Assembly (NCBI RefSeq): GCF_036227485.1
Contig: NZ_CP109479.1
Coordinates: 8,060,001 to 8,124,000 of the forward strand
Direction: 5' to 3'
DNA length: 64,000 nt
Source: Streptomyces sp. NBC_01451
GTDB taxonomy: Bacteria; Actinomycetota; Actinomycetes; Streptomycetales; Streptomycetaceae
The notes under the pieces are model-generated. The model made no database searches. It was not told where the DNA came from and saw only the letters and a list, made by a program, of their open reading frames with translations. Numbering within the stretch: position 1 is the stretch's first letter; every line of letters begins with the position of its first letter. This document shows positions 38,824 to 47,284 of this stretch, piece by piece. The position numbers and the translations under genes were made by a program.

Positions 38824-39783
38824 GTGACAGCCACCCCCTTGCTCTCAGCCCTCACCACCCGAGCCAAGGCCAGGGCCCACTCCCGCCCCCGCACCCAAAC
38901 CTGCCCCTGCGGCGCGGACACCCTCACCGACCGCCCCGACGGCACAGTCGTCCGCCACGCCGACACCGTCGCGAAGGCCCACGCCCCGGACACCGCCCCC
39001 ACCGAACTCACCGCCCGCCTGGCCGTGGCCGCCCGCCTCCCCGGCATACTCCTGCCCCCGCTCAGCCCGACGCCCGTCGACCTGCACGGCAGACTCGTGA
39101 CGTTCTGGCCGTACGGCGATCCGGTCGACCCGGAGGACCCGGACGCGGCACCCTGGGAAGAGGCCGCCACCCTGCTCGCCCGCCTCCACCGGACCCCCGC
39201 CCCGCCCGGCCTGCCGCCCATGCGCGGGCCGGCCAAGGCGGCCCGTGCCATCGCCCGCCTCCGGGCCACCGCACCGCAGCCGGCCACCGAGCCCGTACTG
39301 CGCGCCTGGGCCTCTCTGCCCGCCTGGGCCAGAGCCGAGGCCCCCGCGCCCGGCCTCCCCGGCCGACCGCCCCTCCCGGCCCTCTGCCACGGCGACCTCC
39401 ACCTCGGCCAGCTCGTGCGCCACCCGACCCCGGACGGCCCCTGGCTGCTCATCGACGTGGACGACCTCGGCGTCGGCGCCCCCGCATGGGACCTGGCCCG
39501 CCCCGCCGCCTGGTACGCCTGCGGCCTGCTCCCGCCCGACGAGTGGAACCGGTTCCTGACCGCCTACCGCACAGCGGGCGGCCCGGCCGTACCCGCCGAC
39601 GGCGACCCCTGGCCCGCCCTGGACACCGCCGCCCGCGCTCTCACCGTGCAGACGGCCGCGCTGGCGATCGTCAAGGCGACGGCGGCGGACCGCCCGCTGG
39701 ACGACGTACAGCGGGCGGTGGTCGACGCATGTGCCCGAATGGGTTCGGTACCACCCGAGTTGGCCCACGAAAACACGAAGTAG
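38824..39783 (+). CDS. Aminoglycoside-phosphotransferase-fold protein
   Basis: 319 residues from GTG 38824 (AGGGAGCCCC upstream). The APH/choline-kinase fold is shown by the Brenner-type catalytic motif 'ALCHGDLHLGQLV' and the metal site 'WLLIDVDDLGVGAPAWDLA'. A CPCG near the N-terminus ('RTQTCPCGADTLTDRPDG') is unusual. Substrate could be a metabolite or antibiotic; nothing nearby favours resistance. Longer in-frame starts run through the repeat and terminator upstream and are rejected. Confidence 0.85.
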   Translation: MTATPLLSALTTRAKARAHSRPRTQTCPCGADTLTDRPDGTVVRHADTVAKAHAPDTAPTELTARLAVAARLPGILLPPLSPTPVDLHGRLVTFWPYGDPVDPEDPDAAPWEEAATLLARLHRTPAPPGLPPMRGPAKAARAIARLRATAPQPATEPVLRAWASLPAWARAEAPAPGLPGRPPLPALCHGDLHLGQLVRHPTPDGPWLLIDVDDLGVGAPAWDLARPAAWYACGLLPPDEWNRFLTAYRTAGGPAVPADGDPWPALDTAARALTVQTAALAIVKATAADRPLDDVQRAVVDACARMGSVPPELAHENTK

Positions 39784-39886
39784 GGTGCAACCGACCGGGA
39801 GCCGGACGGAGTCTGTCCTGGCGAGAAGCGAGACCGGATCAAGAAGAACCGAGAAGCAGTAACGACCGGCAGGAGTTGAGCCGAGC

Positions 39887-40183
39887 ATGCAGTGTCCGAA
39901 GTGCCATGCGCCGATGCACACGTACAACCGCAACGGAGTCCAGATCGAGCAGTGCAGCGGTTGCCGGGGGATCTTCCTCGACTACGGCGAGCTGGAGGCG
40001 CTGACCCGCGTGGAGTCCCAGTGGGCGGGTCCCGCCGCGCCGCCGCCCCCGGCCCCACAGGGCTACCCGGCCGCTCCCGCACCCGCCTGGGGCGCCCCGC
40101 AGGGCGGCCACTACGGAGGCCATGGCGGTCACCACGGCAACAAGCGGCACAAGAGCTTCGGCCACATGCTGTTCTCCAGCTGA
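39887..40183 (+). CDS. TFIIB-type zinc-ribbon protein
   Basis: 98 residues from ATG 39887 after AGGAG. Cys pairs C3/C6 and C23/C26 ('MQCPKCHAPM', 'QCSGCRGIFLDYGELEAL') form one zinc ribbon. A Pro/Ala linker and a Gly/His-rich tail ('GGHYGGHGGHHGNKRHK') follow, and the tail may bind metal. Role unknown. Confidence 0.87.
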   Translation: MQCPKCHAPMHTYNRNGVQIEQCSGCRGIFLDYGELEALTRVESQWAGPAAPPPPAPQGYPAAPAPAWGAPQGGHYGGHGGHHGNKRHKSFGHMLFSS

Positions 40184-40220
40184 CCGGAACGACCGGCCGG
40201 CACGACCGGCTGGAACCACG

Positions 40221-40260
40221 AAGAAGCCCCCTGCCGTACGAGACGGCCGGGGGCTTCTTT
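40221..40260. terminator. Terminator between the zinc-ribbon gene and the tRNA cluster
   Basis: A 17-base stem (40221-40237 with 40243-40259, one mismatch), ACGAG-type loop, ending TTCTTT. It lies between convergent units and has AAGAAG at its other edge, so it can serve both strands. Confidence 0.85.
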
Positions 40261-40266
40261 GAGGTG

Positions 40267-40338
40267 TGGACGATACTGGGATTGAACCAGTGACCTCTTC
40301 CGTGTCAGGGAAGCGCTCTCCCGCTGAGCTAATCGTCC
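40267..40338 (-). tRNA. tRNA-Val (GAC), copy 1
   Basis: 72 bases on the minus strand. Acceptor GGACGAT/ATCGTCC, D-arm TAGCTCAGCGGGAGAGC, anticodon loop CTGACAC (anticodon GAC, reads GUC), T-arm GGTTCAATCC. Discriminator A. No CCA encoded. Confidence 0.95.
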
Positions 40339-40379
40339 TCGGGACCACGACCCGAGGGCCGCGATTCGTGCATACCGCG

Positions 40380-40451
40380 TGCGCGATACTGGGATTGAAC
40401 CAGTGACCTCTTCCGTGTCAGGGAAGCGCTCTCCCGCTGAGCTAATCGCGC
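40380..40451 (-). tRNA. tRNA-Val (GAC), copy 2 with changed acceptor stem
   Basis: Same body and anticodon as copies 1 and 3, but the acceptor stem is GCGCGAT/ATCGCGC. Positions 2 and 3 have changed with matching changes on the 3' side, so pairing is kept. Confidence 0.95.
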
Positions 40452-40486
40452 GGGGACCCTTGCGGATCAAGGTCCTTGCGGACCAG

Positions 40487-40558
40487 TGGACGATACTGGG
40501 ATTGAACCAGTGACCTCTTCCGTGTCAGGGAAGCGCTCTCCCGCTGAGCTAATCGTCC
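40487..40558 (-). tRNA. tRNA-Val (GAC), copy 3
   Basis: 72 bases, identical to copy 1 (acceptor GGACGAT/ATCGTCC, anticodon GAC). Confidence 0.95.
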
Positions 40559-40562
40559 TTGG

Positions 40563-40633
40563 AGGTGGAGACGGGATTTGAACCCGTGTAGACGGCTTTG
40601 CAGGCCGTTGCCTCGCCTCTCGGCCACTCCACC
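40563..40633 (-). tRNA. tRNA-Cys (GCA)
   Basis: 71 bases. Acceptor GGTGGAG/CTCCACC, anticodon loop CTGCAAA (GCA), T-arm GGGTTCAAATCCC. Discriminator U, as expected for tRNA-Cys. Only 4 bases separate it from tRNA-Val copy 3, so the transcript is polycistronic. Confidence 0.95.
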
Positions 40634-40672
40634 AGGAGTGCGGGGGTTCGGGAAGATCCCCCTCTTCCTGCG

Positions 40673-40745
40673 AGCGGACGACCAGGTTCGAACTGGCGAC
40701 CTCAACCTTGGCAAGGTTGCGCTCTACCAACTGAGCTACGTCCGC
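40673..40745 (-). tRNA. tRNA-Gly (GCC)
   Basis: 73 bases. Acceptor GCGGACG/CGTCCGC, anticodon loop TTGCCAA (GCC), T-arm CAGTTCGAACCTG. Discriminator U. It is the first gene of the minus-strand tRNA unit, so the promoter should lie in 40746-40900. Confidence 0.95.
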
Positions 40746-40900
40746 GTGCCGTTTCGAGACGCTCTCGCGTCCCGGCGACGAGTTGAACTCTAGCGGATTC
40801 CGGGGCCAGCACAAAAACGCGTTTGTGCAGCGTGCTGCGCTGTGCCCGCTCGAAGACATGGTCAGGGCACCTGCGGGACACCCGCCATAGACTCGGCGGT

Positions 40901-41953
40901 GTGTCCGATCTCGCTCCTCTCGCCCGCTTCGGCGGTCTCGTCGCCACCGGTCTCCTCGATGTCACCAGCGATCCCGCGGCCCTCGACTCCACCGGTTTCT
41001 GGGCCGTGTCCGCGGACTACGGCGGCCGTCTGACCTGCGCTCGCTTCCGGGACGTACGCGAGGAACCGGTGCCCGCGCCGAAGTCGGGACCGGGGCGGTG
41101 GCGCGGGCCGGCCGCCGATGACTGGACGTCATCCCTCGACCGCGCCGCGTACACGGCGGGGGTGCGCCGGATCCGTGAGCACATCGCGGCCGGCGAGGTC
41201 TATCAGGCGAACCTCTGCCGGGTGCTGTCCGCGCCCGTCGCGCCCGGCGCGGACGTGGACGCACTGACCTCGCTGCTCGCGCACGGCAACCCGGCACCGT
41301 ATGCAGGAACGATCCGCCTTCCCGCGCACGGCGTCGAGATCGCCACCGCGTCCCCCGAACTCTTCCTCCGCCGCGCCGGCCGGACCGTCGAATCGGGCCC
41401 GATCAAGGGCACCGGACGCACCGAGGCGGACCTCCTGGAGAAGGACTACGCCGAGAACGTGATGATCGTGGACCTGGTCCGCAACGACATCGGGCGCGTC
41501 TGCGCGACGGGCTCGGTGACCGTCCCCGAGCTGTGCGTCGTCGAGAAGCACCCGGGGCTGGTCCATCTCGTGTCGACGGTGCGGGGCGAGCTGCGCCCGC
41601 GCACCGGCTGGCCGGAACTGCTGGCGGCGGCCTTTCCGCCCGGCTCGGTCACCGGCGCGCCCAAGTCGAGCGCCCTGCGGATCATCGACGCCCTGGAGAC
41701 GGCACCCCGGGGGCCGTACTGCGGAGGCATCGGCTGGGTCGACGCGGACCGGGGCACGGGCGAACTGGCGGTCGGCATCCGCACGTTCTGGATCGACCGG
41801 GCCGACGGCATGCTGCGCTTCGGCACCGGAGCGGGCATCACCTGGGGTTCGGACCCCGACGCGGAGTGGCGGGAGACCGAGCTGAAGGCGTCCCGGCTGC
41901 TCGCGGTAGCGTCTGGGGCGTATGCGGCCAGTGGAGAGGGATCGTTGACGTGA
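40901..41953 (+). CDS. pabB: Aminodeoxychorismate synthase component I-like chorismate-binding enzyme
   Basis: Converts chorismate plus ammonia to 4-amino-4-deoxychorismate for folate. The 350-residue protein from GTG 40901 has the chorismate-binding blocks 'GEVYQANLCRVLSA', 'ESGPIKGTGRTEADLLEKDY' and 'GSVTGAPKSSALRIIDALE'. It is shorter than anthranilate synthase component I, whose N-terminal Trp-site domain is missing. Its stop overlaps pabC (GTGA), which supports the folate rather than tryptophan role. No glutaminase subunit is next to it. Confidence 0.9.
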   Translation: MSDLAPLARFGGLVATGLLDVTSDPAALDSTGFWAVSADYGGRLTCARFRDVREEPVPAPKSGPGRWRGPAADDWTSSLDRAAYTAGVRRIREHIAAGEVYQANLCRVLSAPVAPGADVDALTSLLAHGNPAPYAGTIRLPAHGVEIATASPELFLRRAGRTVESGPIKGTGRTEADLLEKDYAENVMIVDLVRNDIGRVCATGSVTVPELCVVEKHPGLVHLVSTVRGELRPRTGWPELLAAAFPPGSVTGAPKSSALRIIDALETAPRGPYCGGIGWVDADRGTGELAVGIRTFWIDRADGMLRFGTGAGITWGSDPDAEWRETELKASRLLAVASGAYAASGEGSLT

Positions 41954-42771
41954 AGCTATGGCTCGACGGCGGGTTGCAGGACATCGAGACCGCCCGCGTC
42001 TCCGTTTTCGACCACGGACTGACCGTGGGCGACGGCATCTTCGAGACGGTGAAGGCGGTCGACGGCCGGCCGTTCGCGCTCACCCGGCACCTGGACCGGC
42101 TGACCCGTTCGGCCCGCGGCCTCGGCCTGCCCGACCCCGACCTCGACGAGGTCCGCCGCGCCTGTACGGCCGTTCTCGCCGCCAGTCCGATGCCCCTGGG
42201 CCGCCTGCGCATCACCTACACCGGTGGTCACGGCCCCCTCGGCTCCGACCGCGGGGAGCACGGCCCGACCCTGGTCGTCGCCGTCGGCGAGTCCGCCCGG
42301 CGCCCCGACTCGACCGCCGTGATCACGGTCCCCTGGACGCGTAACGAACGCGGCGCCGTCACCGGCCTGAAGACCACGTCGTACGCCGAGAACGTCGTCG
42401 CTCTCGCCAGGGCGCGCGAACAGGGCGCGTCCGAGGCGCTGTTCGGCAACACGGTCGGTCAACTGTGCGAGGGGACGGGGTCGAACGTCTTCGTCGTCCT
42501 GGACGGCGAGATCCACACCCCGCCGCTCGCCTCCGGCTGCCTCGCCGGCGTCACGCGCGCCCTCGTCGTCGAGTGGACGGGGGCCAGGGAGACCGACCTG
42601 CCGCTCGCCGTCCTCGAAGACGCCGACGAGATCTTCCTGACGTCCACCCTGAGGGACGTGCAGGCCGTGCAGCGCGTCGACGGACGCCAACTCCCGGACG
42701 CCCCGGGACCGGTGACGGCCAAGGCGATGCGGGTCTTCGACGAGCGGGCCGGGGACGACCTCGACCCCTGA
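41950..42771 (+). CDS. pabC: Aminodeoxychorismate lyase (class-IV aminotransferase fold)
   Basis: PLP enzyme releasing pyruvate to give p-aminobenzoate. GTG 41950 overlaps the pabB stop; 273 residues. The Schiff-base lysine is K141 in 'VTGLKTTSYAENV'. 'VSVFDHGLTVGDGIFETVK' and 'EALFGNTVGQLCEGTGSNVF' are family blocks. D-amino-acid and branched-chain aminotransferases share the fold, but coupling to pabB decides for the lyase. Confidence 0.9.
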   Translation: MKLWLDGGLQDIETARVSVFDHGLTVGDGIFETVKAVDGRPFALTRHLDRLTRSARGLGLPDPDLDEVRRACTAVLAASPMPLGRLRITYTGGHGPLGSDRGEHGPTLVVAVGESARRPDSTAVITVPWTRNERGAVTGLKTTSYAENVVALARAREQGASEALFGNTVGQLCEGTGSNVFVVLDGEIHTPPLASGCLAGVTRALVVEWTGARETDLPLAVLEDADEIFLTSTLRDVQAVQRVDGRQLPDAPGPVTAKAMRVFDERAGDDLDP

Positions 42772-42844
42772 CCGAGGCGAAGCCAGAAGAAAGCCGCATG
42801 TAAAGAAGCTGACGCCGGACTCCACAGCGGGTAGAACTCCCCTG

Positions 42845-43669
42845 ATGACCACCACCCTGCGGCCGACCGAGCCGCTCCAGCGCGAGGCCGACGGGGCGCG
42901 TTCACGCCACTACCAGGTGTGCGTGAACGGCCGTCCCGTCGGCGCGGTACACCTCGGCACCGATCCCGCGTTCGGCGACTCGGTGGCGAAGATCCTGGAC
43001 CTCCGCATCGACGAACGCGACCGGCGGCGCGGCCGGGCCACGGTGGCCGCGCTCGCCGCGGAGGAGGTGGCGCGCGGCTGGGGCTGCCGGCGCATCGAGG
43101 CGTCCGTCCCGGGCGACGCGCCGTCGGCACTGCGGCTCGCGACCGCGCTCGGCTACGTGCTGCGCAACCGCCGCATGGACAAGGCGCTCGGCGGCACCCC
43201 GCCCGAACTGCCCGCCGGGAGCCGCCGCCGACCCATGACGGAGGCCGAGTTCGTGGTGTGGGAGGCGGCGGGCAGGCTGAGCTACGCGGAGAGCTGGATC
43301 GAGCGGGGCGTACCGGCGGCGGAGGCGCACGCCAAGGCGGCACGGGACCACGAGCTGCTGCTGCCGCGGGGCGTGGCCAGCGAGGGCGTGACGCTCAGCG
43401 TCCTGGAACACGAGGGCACCCGGGTCGGCACCCTGTGGCTGGGCTCCCGCGAGGGCCTGGGCTTCGTCTACAAGGTCGAGACCGACGAGGAACACCGGGG
43501 CAGGGGCCACGGGCGCACCCTCATGCTCCTGGCGGAGGCCCAGTCGATCGCGGCCGGGCGACCGGCCGTCTCCCTGAACGTCTTCGCGGGCAACACCCCG
43601 GCGGAACGGCTCTACGAGTCGTTGGGGTACGAGACGGTGACCCACCACGTGTTCAAGGAACTGCTGTAG
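42845..43669 (+). CDS. Tandem GNAT acetyltransferase
   Basis: 274 residues containing two GNAT-like halves. The N-terminal half (about 20-115) has 'ILDLRIDERDRRRGRATVAA' and 'ALRLATALGYVLRNRRMDK'. The C-terminal half (about 130-274) has 'VYKVETDEEHRGRGHGRTLM' and 'NTPAERLYESLGYETV'. The second acetyl-CoA loop (RGRGHGRT) is intact; the first (RRRGRAT) is less regular and may be inactive. Substrate unknown. Confidence 0.87.
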   Translation: MTTTLRPTEPLQREADGARSRHYQVCVNGRPVGAVHLGTDPAFGDSVAKILDLRIDERDRRRGRATVAALAAEEVARGWGCRRIEASVPGDAPSALRLATALGYVLRNRRMDKALGGTPPELPAGSRRRPMTEAEFVVWEAAGRLSYAESWIERGVPAAEAHAKAARDHELLLPRGVASEGVTLSVLEHEGTRVGTLWLGSREGLGFVYKVETDEEHRGRGHGRTLMLLAEAQSIAAGRPAVSLNVFAGNTPAERLYESLGYETVTHHVFKELL

Positions 43670-43703
43670 GCCGGTGGTCGACCGCCTCCGGGCGTGGGCG
43701 GCG

Positions 43704-44234
43704 TCAGGCGTCATGCCCGGCCAGCAGCCCGTCCACGATCTCCTCGATCCGTTCCCGCAGCCCTTCCTGGCTCTTGCCGCCGTTGAGAACCTCCCCGGCG
43801 ATGACGTACGTCGGTGTACCGGTCACGCCGATGGCCTTGCCCTCGGCCTGGTCGGCGTCGACGATCAGGATGTGCCGGCCGTCGATCAGTGTCGTGTCGA
43901 ACTCCTCGGCGTCGAGGCCGAGTTCGCCGGCCACCTCGACCAGGAAGGGTTCGCCCCCACGGTCCAGCTCCTCGACCCGGCCGAGCACCGCCTCGACGTA
44001 CGGCCACGCCTGGCCCTGCTCCGCCGCCTCCTCGGCGGCCTGCGCGGCGGCGAAGGCGTGCTTGTGCCGCTCCAGCGGGAAGTGCCGCAGCCGCAGCTCC
44101 AGCCGGTCGCCGTAACGGGCACGCAGGGCGCGTACGTCGGCCAAGGCGGTGCGGCAGTCCGGGCACTGGAGCTCGCACCAGACGTCGAGGACGGGGGCGG
44201 ACGTGTCCGCGGGCGCGGGGGAGGAGTCGTTCAT
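43704..44234 (-). CDS. DsbA/thioredoxin-fold protein
   Basis: 176 residues from ATG 44234. The active-site pair C24/C27 is in 'WCELQCPDCRTALADV', and the cis-proline region is 'GVTGTPTYVIAGEVLNGG'. No signal peptide is visible, so it may work in the cytoplasm, like FrnE-type oxidoreductases, rather than outside. It converges with the double-GNAT gene. Confidence 0.88.
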   Translation of the reverse strand: MNDSSPAPADTSAPVLDVWCELQCPDCRTALADVRALRARYGDRLELRLRHFPLERHKHAFAAAQAAEEAAEQGQAWPYVEAVLGRVEELDRGGEPFLVEVAGELGLDAEEFDTTLIDGRHILIVDADQAEGKAIGVTGTPTYVIAGEVLNGGKSQEGLRERIEEIVDGLLAGHDA

Positions 44235-44413
44235 GGGCACCAGTTTCCCAGCCGCGACCCTGTCCGTAGTACGAGGGGAACCGGGACCTGTGGAGGAGCC
44301 GACCCGGAGATGTCCCTGATGTCGGGCCGGAGCATGGCATCCGGGGGACCGGGCGGTGCAGGATGGAAGGGACGAAGCGCACCTGCGCGACCGAACCCTG
44401 CCTGGAGGTCCGG

Positions 44414-44869
44414 ATGATTGCCGAGACCGTCTGTTCCGCCGTCTCCGCGGCCGGCCTGGGCATCGCGGTGGTCACGGCGTACCGCAAGCGTTTTCTCGCG
44501 GCTGCCCGGATCGCCGCGTACTCGCTGGTCCCCGTCGGCCTGGTGATGACCGGGGTGGTCGGGTGGGCGGCCGACACCGCCTTCAGCCCCTCCGCCTGGG
44601 CGGGCTTCGGCGTGCTCGGCGGCGCCTGGCTGCTCTTCACGGCCACCCGCGCGGTGGAGCGGCGAAGGGGCGGCACCCGGAGGGAACGCGGGGAGATACA
44701 GGCCGCGCAGCGCGAGGCGGTGGCTCCGGCGGCCTCCGCGCCCTCACTGGGACAGGGGCGGGGCAAGGCCTCCCGTCCGGCTGCCCAGCCCGCGGCCAAG
44801 CAGCGCGGCGGTGGTGCCGGGGACGACTTCAGCGACCTTGAGGCGATCCTGAAGAAGCACGGCATATGA
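44414..44869 (+). CDS. Membrane protein with charged C-terminal tail (function unknown)
   Basis: 151 residues from ATG 44414, GGAGG 6 bases upstream. Three hydrophobic stretches occur in the first 80 residues ('MIAETVCSAVSAAGLGIAVV', 'AYSLVPVGLVMTGVVGW', 'GFGVLGGAWLLFTAT'). An Arg/Ala/Gln-rich cytoplasmic tail then ends 'DDFSDLEAILKKHGI'. The conserved-looking last 15 residues suggest a binding motif. Confidence 0.8.
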   Translation: MIAETVCSAVSAAGLGIAVVTAYRKRFLAAARIAAYSLVPVGLVMTGVVGWAADTAFSPSAWAGFGVLGGAWLLFTATRAVERRRGGTRRERGEIQAAQREAVAPAASAPSLGQGRGKASRPAAQPAAKQRGGGAGDDFSDLEAILKKHGI

Positions 44870-45056
44870 GGAAGCGCCGCGTATGACGGGGTACGACGGG
44901 TGACGTACTGAAACGACACAAACGGCCGGGAGGCGACGGAGGTCGCTCGGAAGCGATCATGACTCGCTGCGGACATTACGGAATTCGGCGAACTACCGCG
45001 CATTGCGGGCGTGTTGATCGCGTAGAGGGTGCCGGCTGCGTCATCATCGCGGCGAG

Positions 45057-45209
45057 ATGCTGGACACAACACAGAGCGAGGCCGTGCCGCCGAAGGACGA
45101 GCCGCGCGGGTGCCTCTTCGCCCTTTCCCAGCCACCGCTGATGATCTTCCTTGCGGTGATCGGGTGTCTGCTGCTCATGGCTTCGTTGCATGATCTGCTG
45201 TTGCTGTGA
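45057..45209 (+). CDS. Small membrane protein (50 aa)
   Basis: ATG 45057 to TGA 45209. A hydrophilic N-terminus ('MLDTTQSEAVPPKDEPRG') leads to 'CLFALSQPPLMIFLAVIGC' and a Leu-rich end (MASLHDLLLL), giving one membrane segment. A GCGGCGAGATG context gives only a weak ribosome site. Codon third positions are G/C-rich as in real genes. Placed alone between the 151-residue membrane protein and the CGNR gene. Confidence 0.55.
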   Translation: MLDTTQSEAVPPKDEPRGCLFALSQPPLMIFLAVIGCLLLMASLHDLLLL

Positions 45210-45279
45210 GCTGTACACGCCAGTCCCCGGCGCCACCCGCCGGGGACTGCGTCAGCACCAGGGTCTGTTCTCCCGGCCG

Positions 45280-45837
45280 TCAGCCCGCCGACTCCTTGCG
45301 GCGCGCCCGGTAGGCCGCCACATGAAGCCGGTTGCCGCAGGTCCTGCTGTCGCAGTAGCGGCGTGAGCGGTTGCGGGAGACGTCCACGAAGGCGTGTCGG
45401 CAGTCCGGGGCCTCGCACCGGCGCAGCCGTTCCTGCTCGCCGGCGACCACGAAGAACGCGAGAGCCATCCCGCAGTCGGCGGCGAGGTGGTCGGCGAGGG
45501 ACGCCCCCGGGGCGAAGTAGTGCACGTGCCAGTCGTAGCCGTCGTGGTCGGTGAGCCGGGGTGTGGTGCCCGCGGCGGCGACCAGCTCGTTGATGACCGT
45601 GGCGGCGGTCCGGGCCTCCTGGGCGGCGAACACCCCGGCGAACCGTCCGCGGATTCTGCGCACGGCGGCCAGATCGAACTCCGACAGCACGCCGATGTCG
45701 CTCATGTTGTGCTTTCGTACGAAATCCACGAGCGCGTCGACATCGGGCAGTCCGTCCGTCGAGTCGTCCTCCGGCGCGGTGTTCACCAGATCGACCACGG
45801 TGTCGAGGGCGCACCGGGTGTCGTGGGTGATCAGCAC
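45280..45837 (-). CDS. CGNR zinc-finger regulator
   Basis: 185 residues from GTG 45837 (GGGAGAG upstream on the minus strand). The C-terminal CGNR domain has Cys/His ligands in 'RRCEAPDCRHAFVDVSRNRS' and 'RRYCDSRTCGNRLHVAAYR'. The N-terminal half ('TRCALDTVVDLVNT') is the usual stress-induced-repressor-like part and may bind a ligand. A longer upstream in-frame ORF runs through a GC-rich hairpin and is rejected. Target genes unknown. Confidence 0.9.
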   Translation of the reverse strand: MLITHDTRCALDTVVDLVNTAPEDDSTDGLPDVDALVDFVRKHNMSDIGVLSEFDLAAVRRIRGRFAGVFAAQEARTAATVINELVAAAGTTPRLTDHDGYDWHVHYFAPGASLADHLAADCGMALAFFVVAGEQERLRRCEAPDCRHAFVDVSRNRSRRYCDSRTCGNRLHVAAYRARRKESAG

Positions 45838-45977
45838 GTTGCTCTCCCTGGCCTGCCTGGGCGGTCGGGCGGGCACCCGCCCGCCGATGCTGGCCGATGG
45901 TAGTGGCTCAGAGCGACGGAGGTGGGTGTCGGCCTTCGACGGGGCCGGGGCGGCGGCCCGGGAGGGACATGCGGACG

Positions 45978-46019
45978 CACCGCCGCCGCCCCGCGGAAAC
46001 CCGCGGGGCGGCGGCGGTG
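45978..46019 (-). terminator. Very strong hairpin downstream of ssgB
   Basis: A perfect 19-base-pair stem (45978-45996 with 46001-46019), loop AAAC, entirely G/C apart from the outermost A-T pair. It lies 72 bases after the ssgB stop and upstream of the CGNR gene, insulating the two. No T-run. Confidence 0.78.
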
Positions 46020-46090
46020 TGCCATATGCGGTTGTCACCCGAGCCGTCTCCCCGAGTGGACGGCGCCGGGCGGCTCAGTGGGGCCTTCTC

Positions 46091-46504
46091 CTAGCTTTCC
46101 GCCAGGATGTGTGACAGTTCCTGGTCGAGGTCGAAGTGACGGTGTTCCGTGCCGGGTGGCACGGCGGCGTCCGTTCGCTTCAGGAAGGACTCCAGGGCTC
46201 GTGCGGGGGCTTCGAGCAGGGCCTCGCCCTCAGGGGAGCTGAGAGCGATGCAGACAACGCCCTGACCGTGGCTCCGGGACGGCCAGACTCGGACGTCACC
46301 GGTGCCGGTGGGCCGGTGGAGGCCCTCCGCGAGCAGGTCGCGGGCGAACACCCACTCGACGGTTTCCTCGGCTCCGGTGTGGAAGGTGGCGTGCACGGCG
46401 TAGGGATCGGCCGTGTCATACCGCAGTCCTGCGGGAACGGGCAGTGAGGACTCGCTCGACACAACGAGGCGCAGGTGCAGCTCGCAGCTGACCGTGGTGT
46501 TCAT
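46091..46504 (-). CDS. ssgB: SsgB, sporulation cell-division activator
   Basis: SsgA-like protein that places FtsZ rings at sporulation septa in Streptomyces. ATG 46504 gives 137 residues beginning 'MNTTVSCELHLRLVVSSESS', the expected SsgB length and start. 'LPVPAGLRYDTADPYAVHAT', 'TVEWVFARDLLAEGLHRPTG' and the tail 'HFDLDQELSHILAES' are characteristic. A longer in-frame extension upstream is not supported. This gene is strong evidence for a sporulating streptomycete host. Confidence 0.97.
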   Translation of the reverse strand: MNTTVSCELHLRLVVSSESSLPVPAGLRYDTADPYAVHATFHTGAEETVEWVFARDLLAEGLHRPTGTGDVRVWPSRSHGQGVVCIALSSPEGEALLEAPARALESFLKRTDAAVPPGTEHRHFDLDQELSHILAES

Positions 46505-46695
46505 AAGCGCCAAGGCCTTTCGCTCAGTGTGCGCTCGGGGATTCGCACGTCGGCGAAATCGACATGCCACCTACGGTGCCGTTGTAAACCCCTCTGAGTG
46601 TTTTGCGTGCCTTTACGTAACTCTTCCGGCCGAGGGCCGGTTCGTCGGCTACGACCATTCCGGTGACCGGTTTCTGTCCGGTAGGGTTTGGCTGT

Positions 46696-47148
46696 ATGAA
46701 CACGGGGAGTGACAAGTCTGTCGAGGCTGTCGTGACACCAGATGAGGCCGGGGCCGGTGGGGCCGAGGGCGAGCGGGAGCTCGGGTCGCGGGCACCGGAA
46801 TTCATCAAGGCGCGCCGCATGCTGCATGTGAGCTGGCAGGTCGGCGTGTTCGTCGTGGGCCTCGCGGTGGTGGGCGCCGGCATCGTCATGCTGCCGCTGC
46901 CCGGACCGGGCTGGCTGGTGATCTTCGGCGGTATGGCGATCTGGGCGACGGAGTTCGTCTGGGCCCAGCTGGTACTGCGCTGGACGAAGCGCAAGGTCAC
47001 CGAGGCGACACAGCGCGCACTCGACCCCAGGGTGCGCCGCCGCAACATCATCCTGACGACGGTCGGCCTCGTGATCGTGTCGGTTCTCGTCGGGATCTAT
47101 GTATGGAAGTTCGGGCTGGAAATGCCCTGGAAGATCAAGGATCAGTGA
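46696..47148 (+). CDS. TIGR02611-like membrane protein (PGPGW motif)
   Basis: 150 residues from ATG 46696. An acidic N-terminus (to about 30) precedes a pair of membrane segments containing 'GIVMLPLPGPGWLVIFGGMA' and a third near the end ('IILTTVGLVIVSVLVGIYVW'). A TAGGGT (46682-46687) lies 8 bases before the ATG, so the mRNA may be leaderless. It is divergent from ssgB. Confidence 0.87.
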   Translation: MNTGSDKSVEAVVTPDEAGAGGAEGERELGSRAPEFIKARRMLHVSWQVGVFVVGLAVVGAGIVMLPLPGPGWLVIFGGMAIWATEFVWAQLVLRWTKRKVTEATQRALDPRVRRRNIILTTVGLVIVSVLVGIYVWKFGLEMPWKIKDQ

Positions 47149-47202
47149 TCCGGCGCAGGTCCGGGGCACCCGCTGACATGGGGTAATGTTCTCCCTGCGT
47201 CC

Positions 47203-47274
47203 GGGCGATTAGCTCAGTGGGAGAGCGCTTCGTTCACACCGAAGAGGTCACTGGTTCGAACCCAGTATCGCCCA
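47203..47274 (+). tRNA. tRNA-Val (CAC), copy 1
   Basis: 72 bases. Acceptor GGGCGAT/ATCGCCC, anticodon loop TTCACAC (CAC, reads GUG), T-arm TGGTTCGAACCCA. A TAATGT -10 (47184-47189) ends 13 bases upstream. Identical to the gene at 57482. Confidence 0.96.
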
Positions 47275-47284
47275 CCGGATCGAG

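Noticed and set aside
45838..46038. Longer start for the CGNR protein at 46038
   Set aside because: It would translate the 19-base-pair hairpin downstream of ssgB; GTG 45837 has a good ribosome site.
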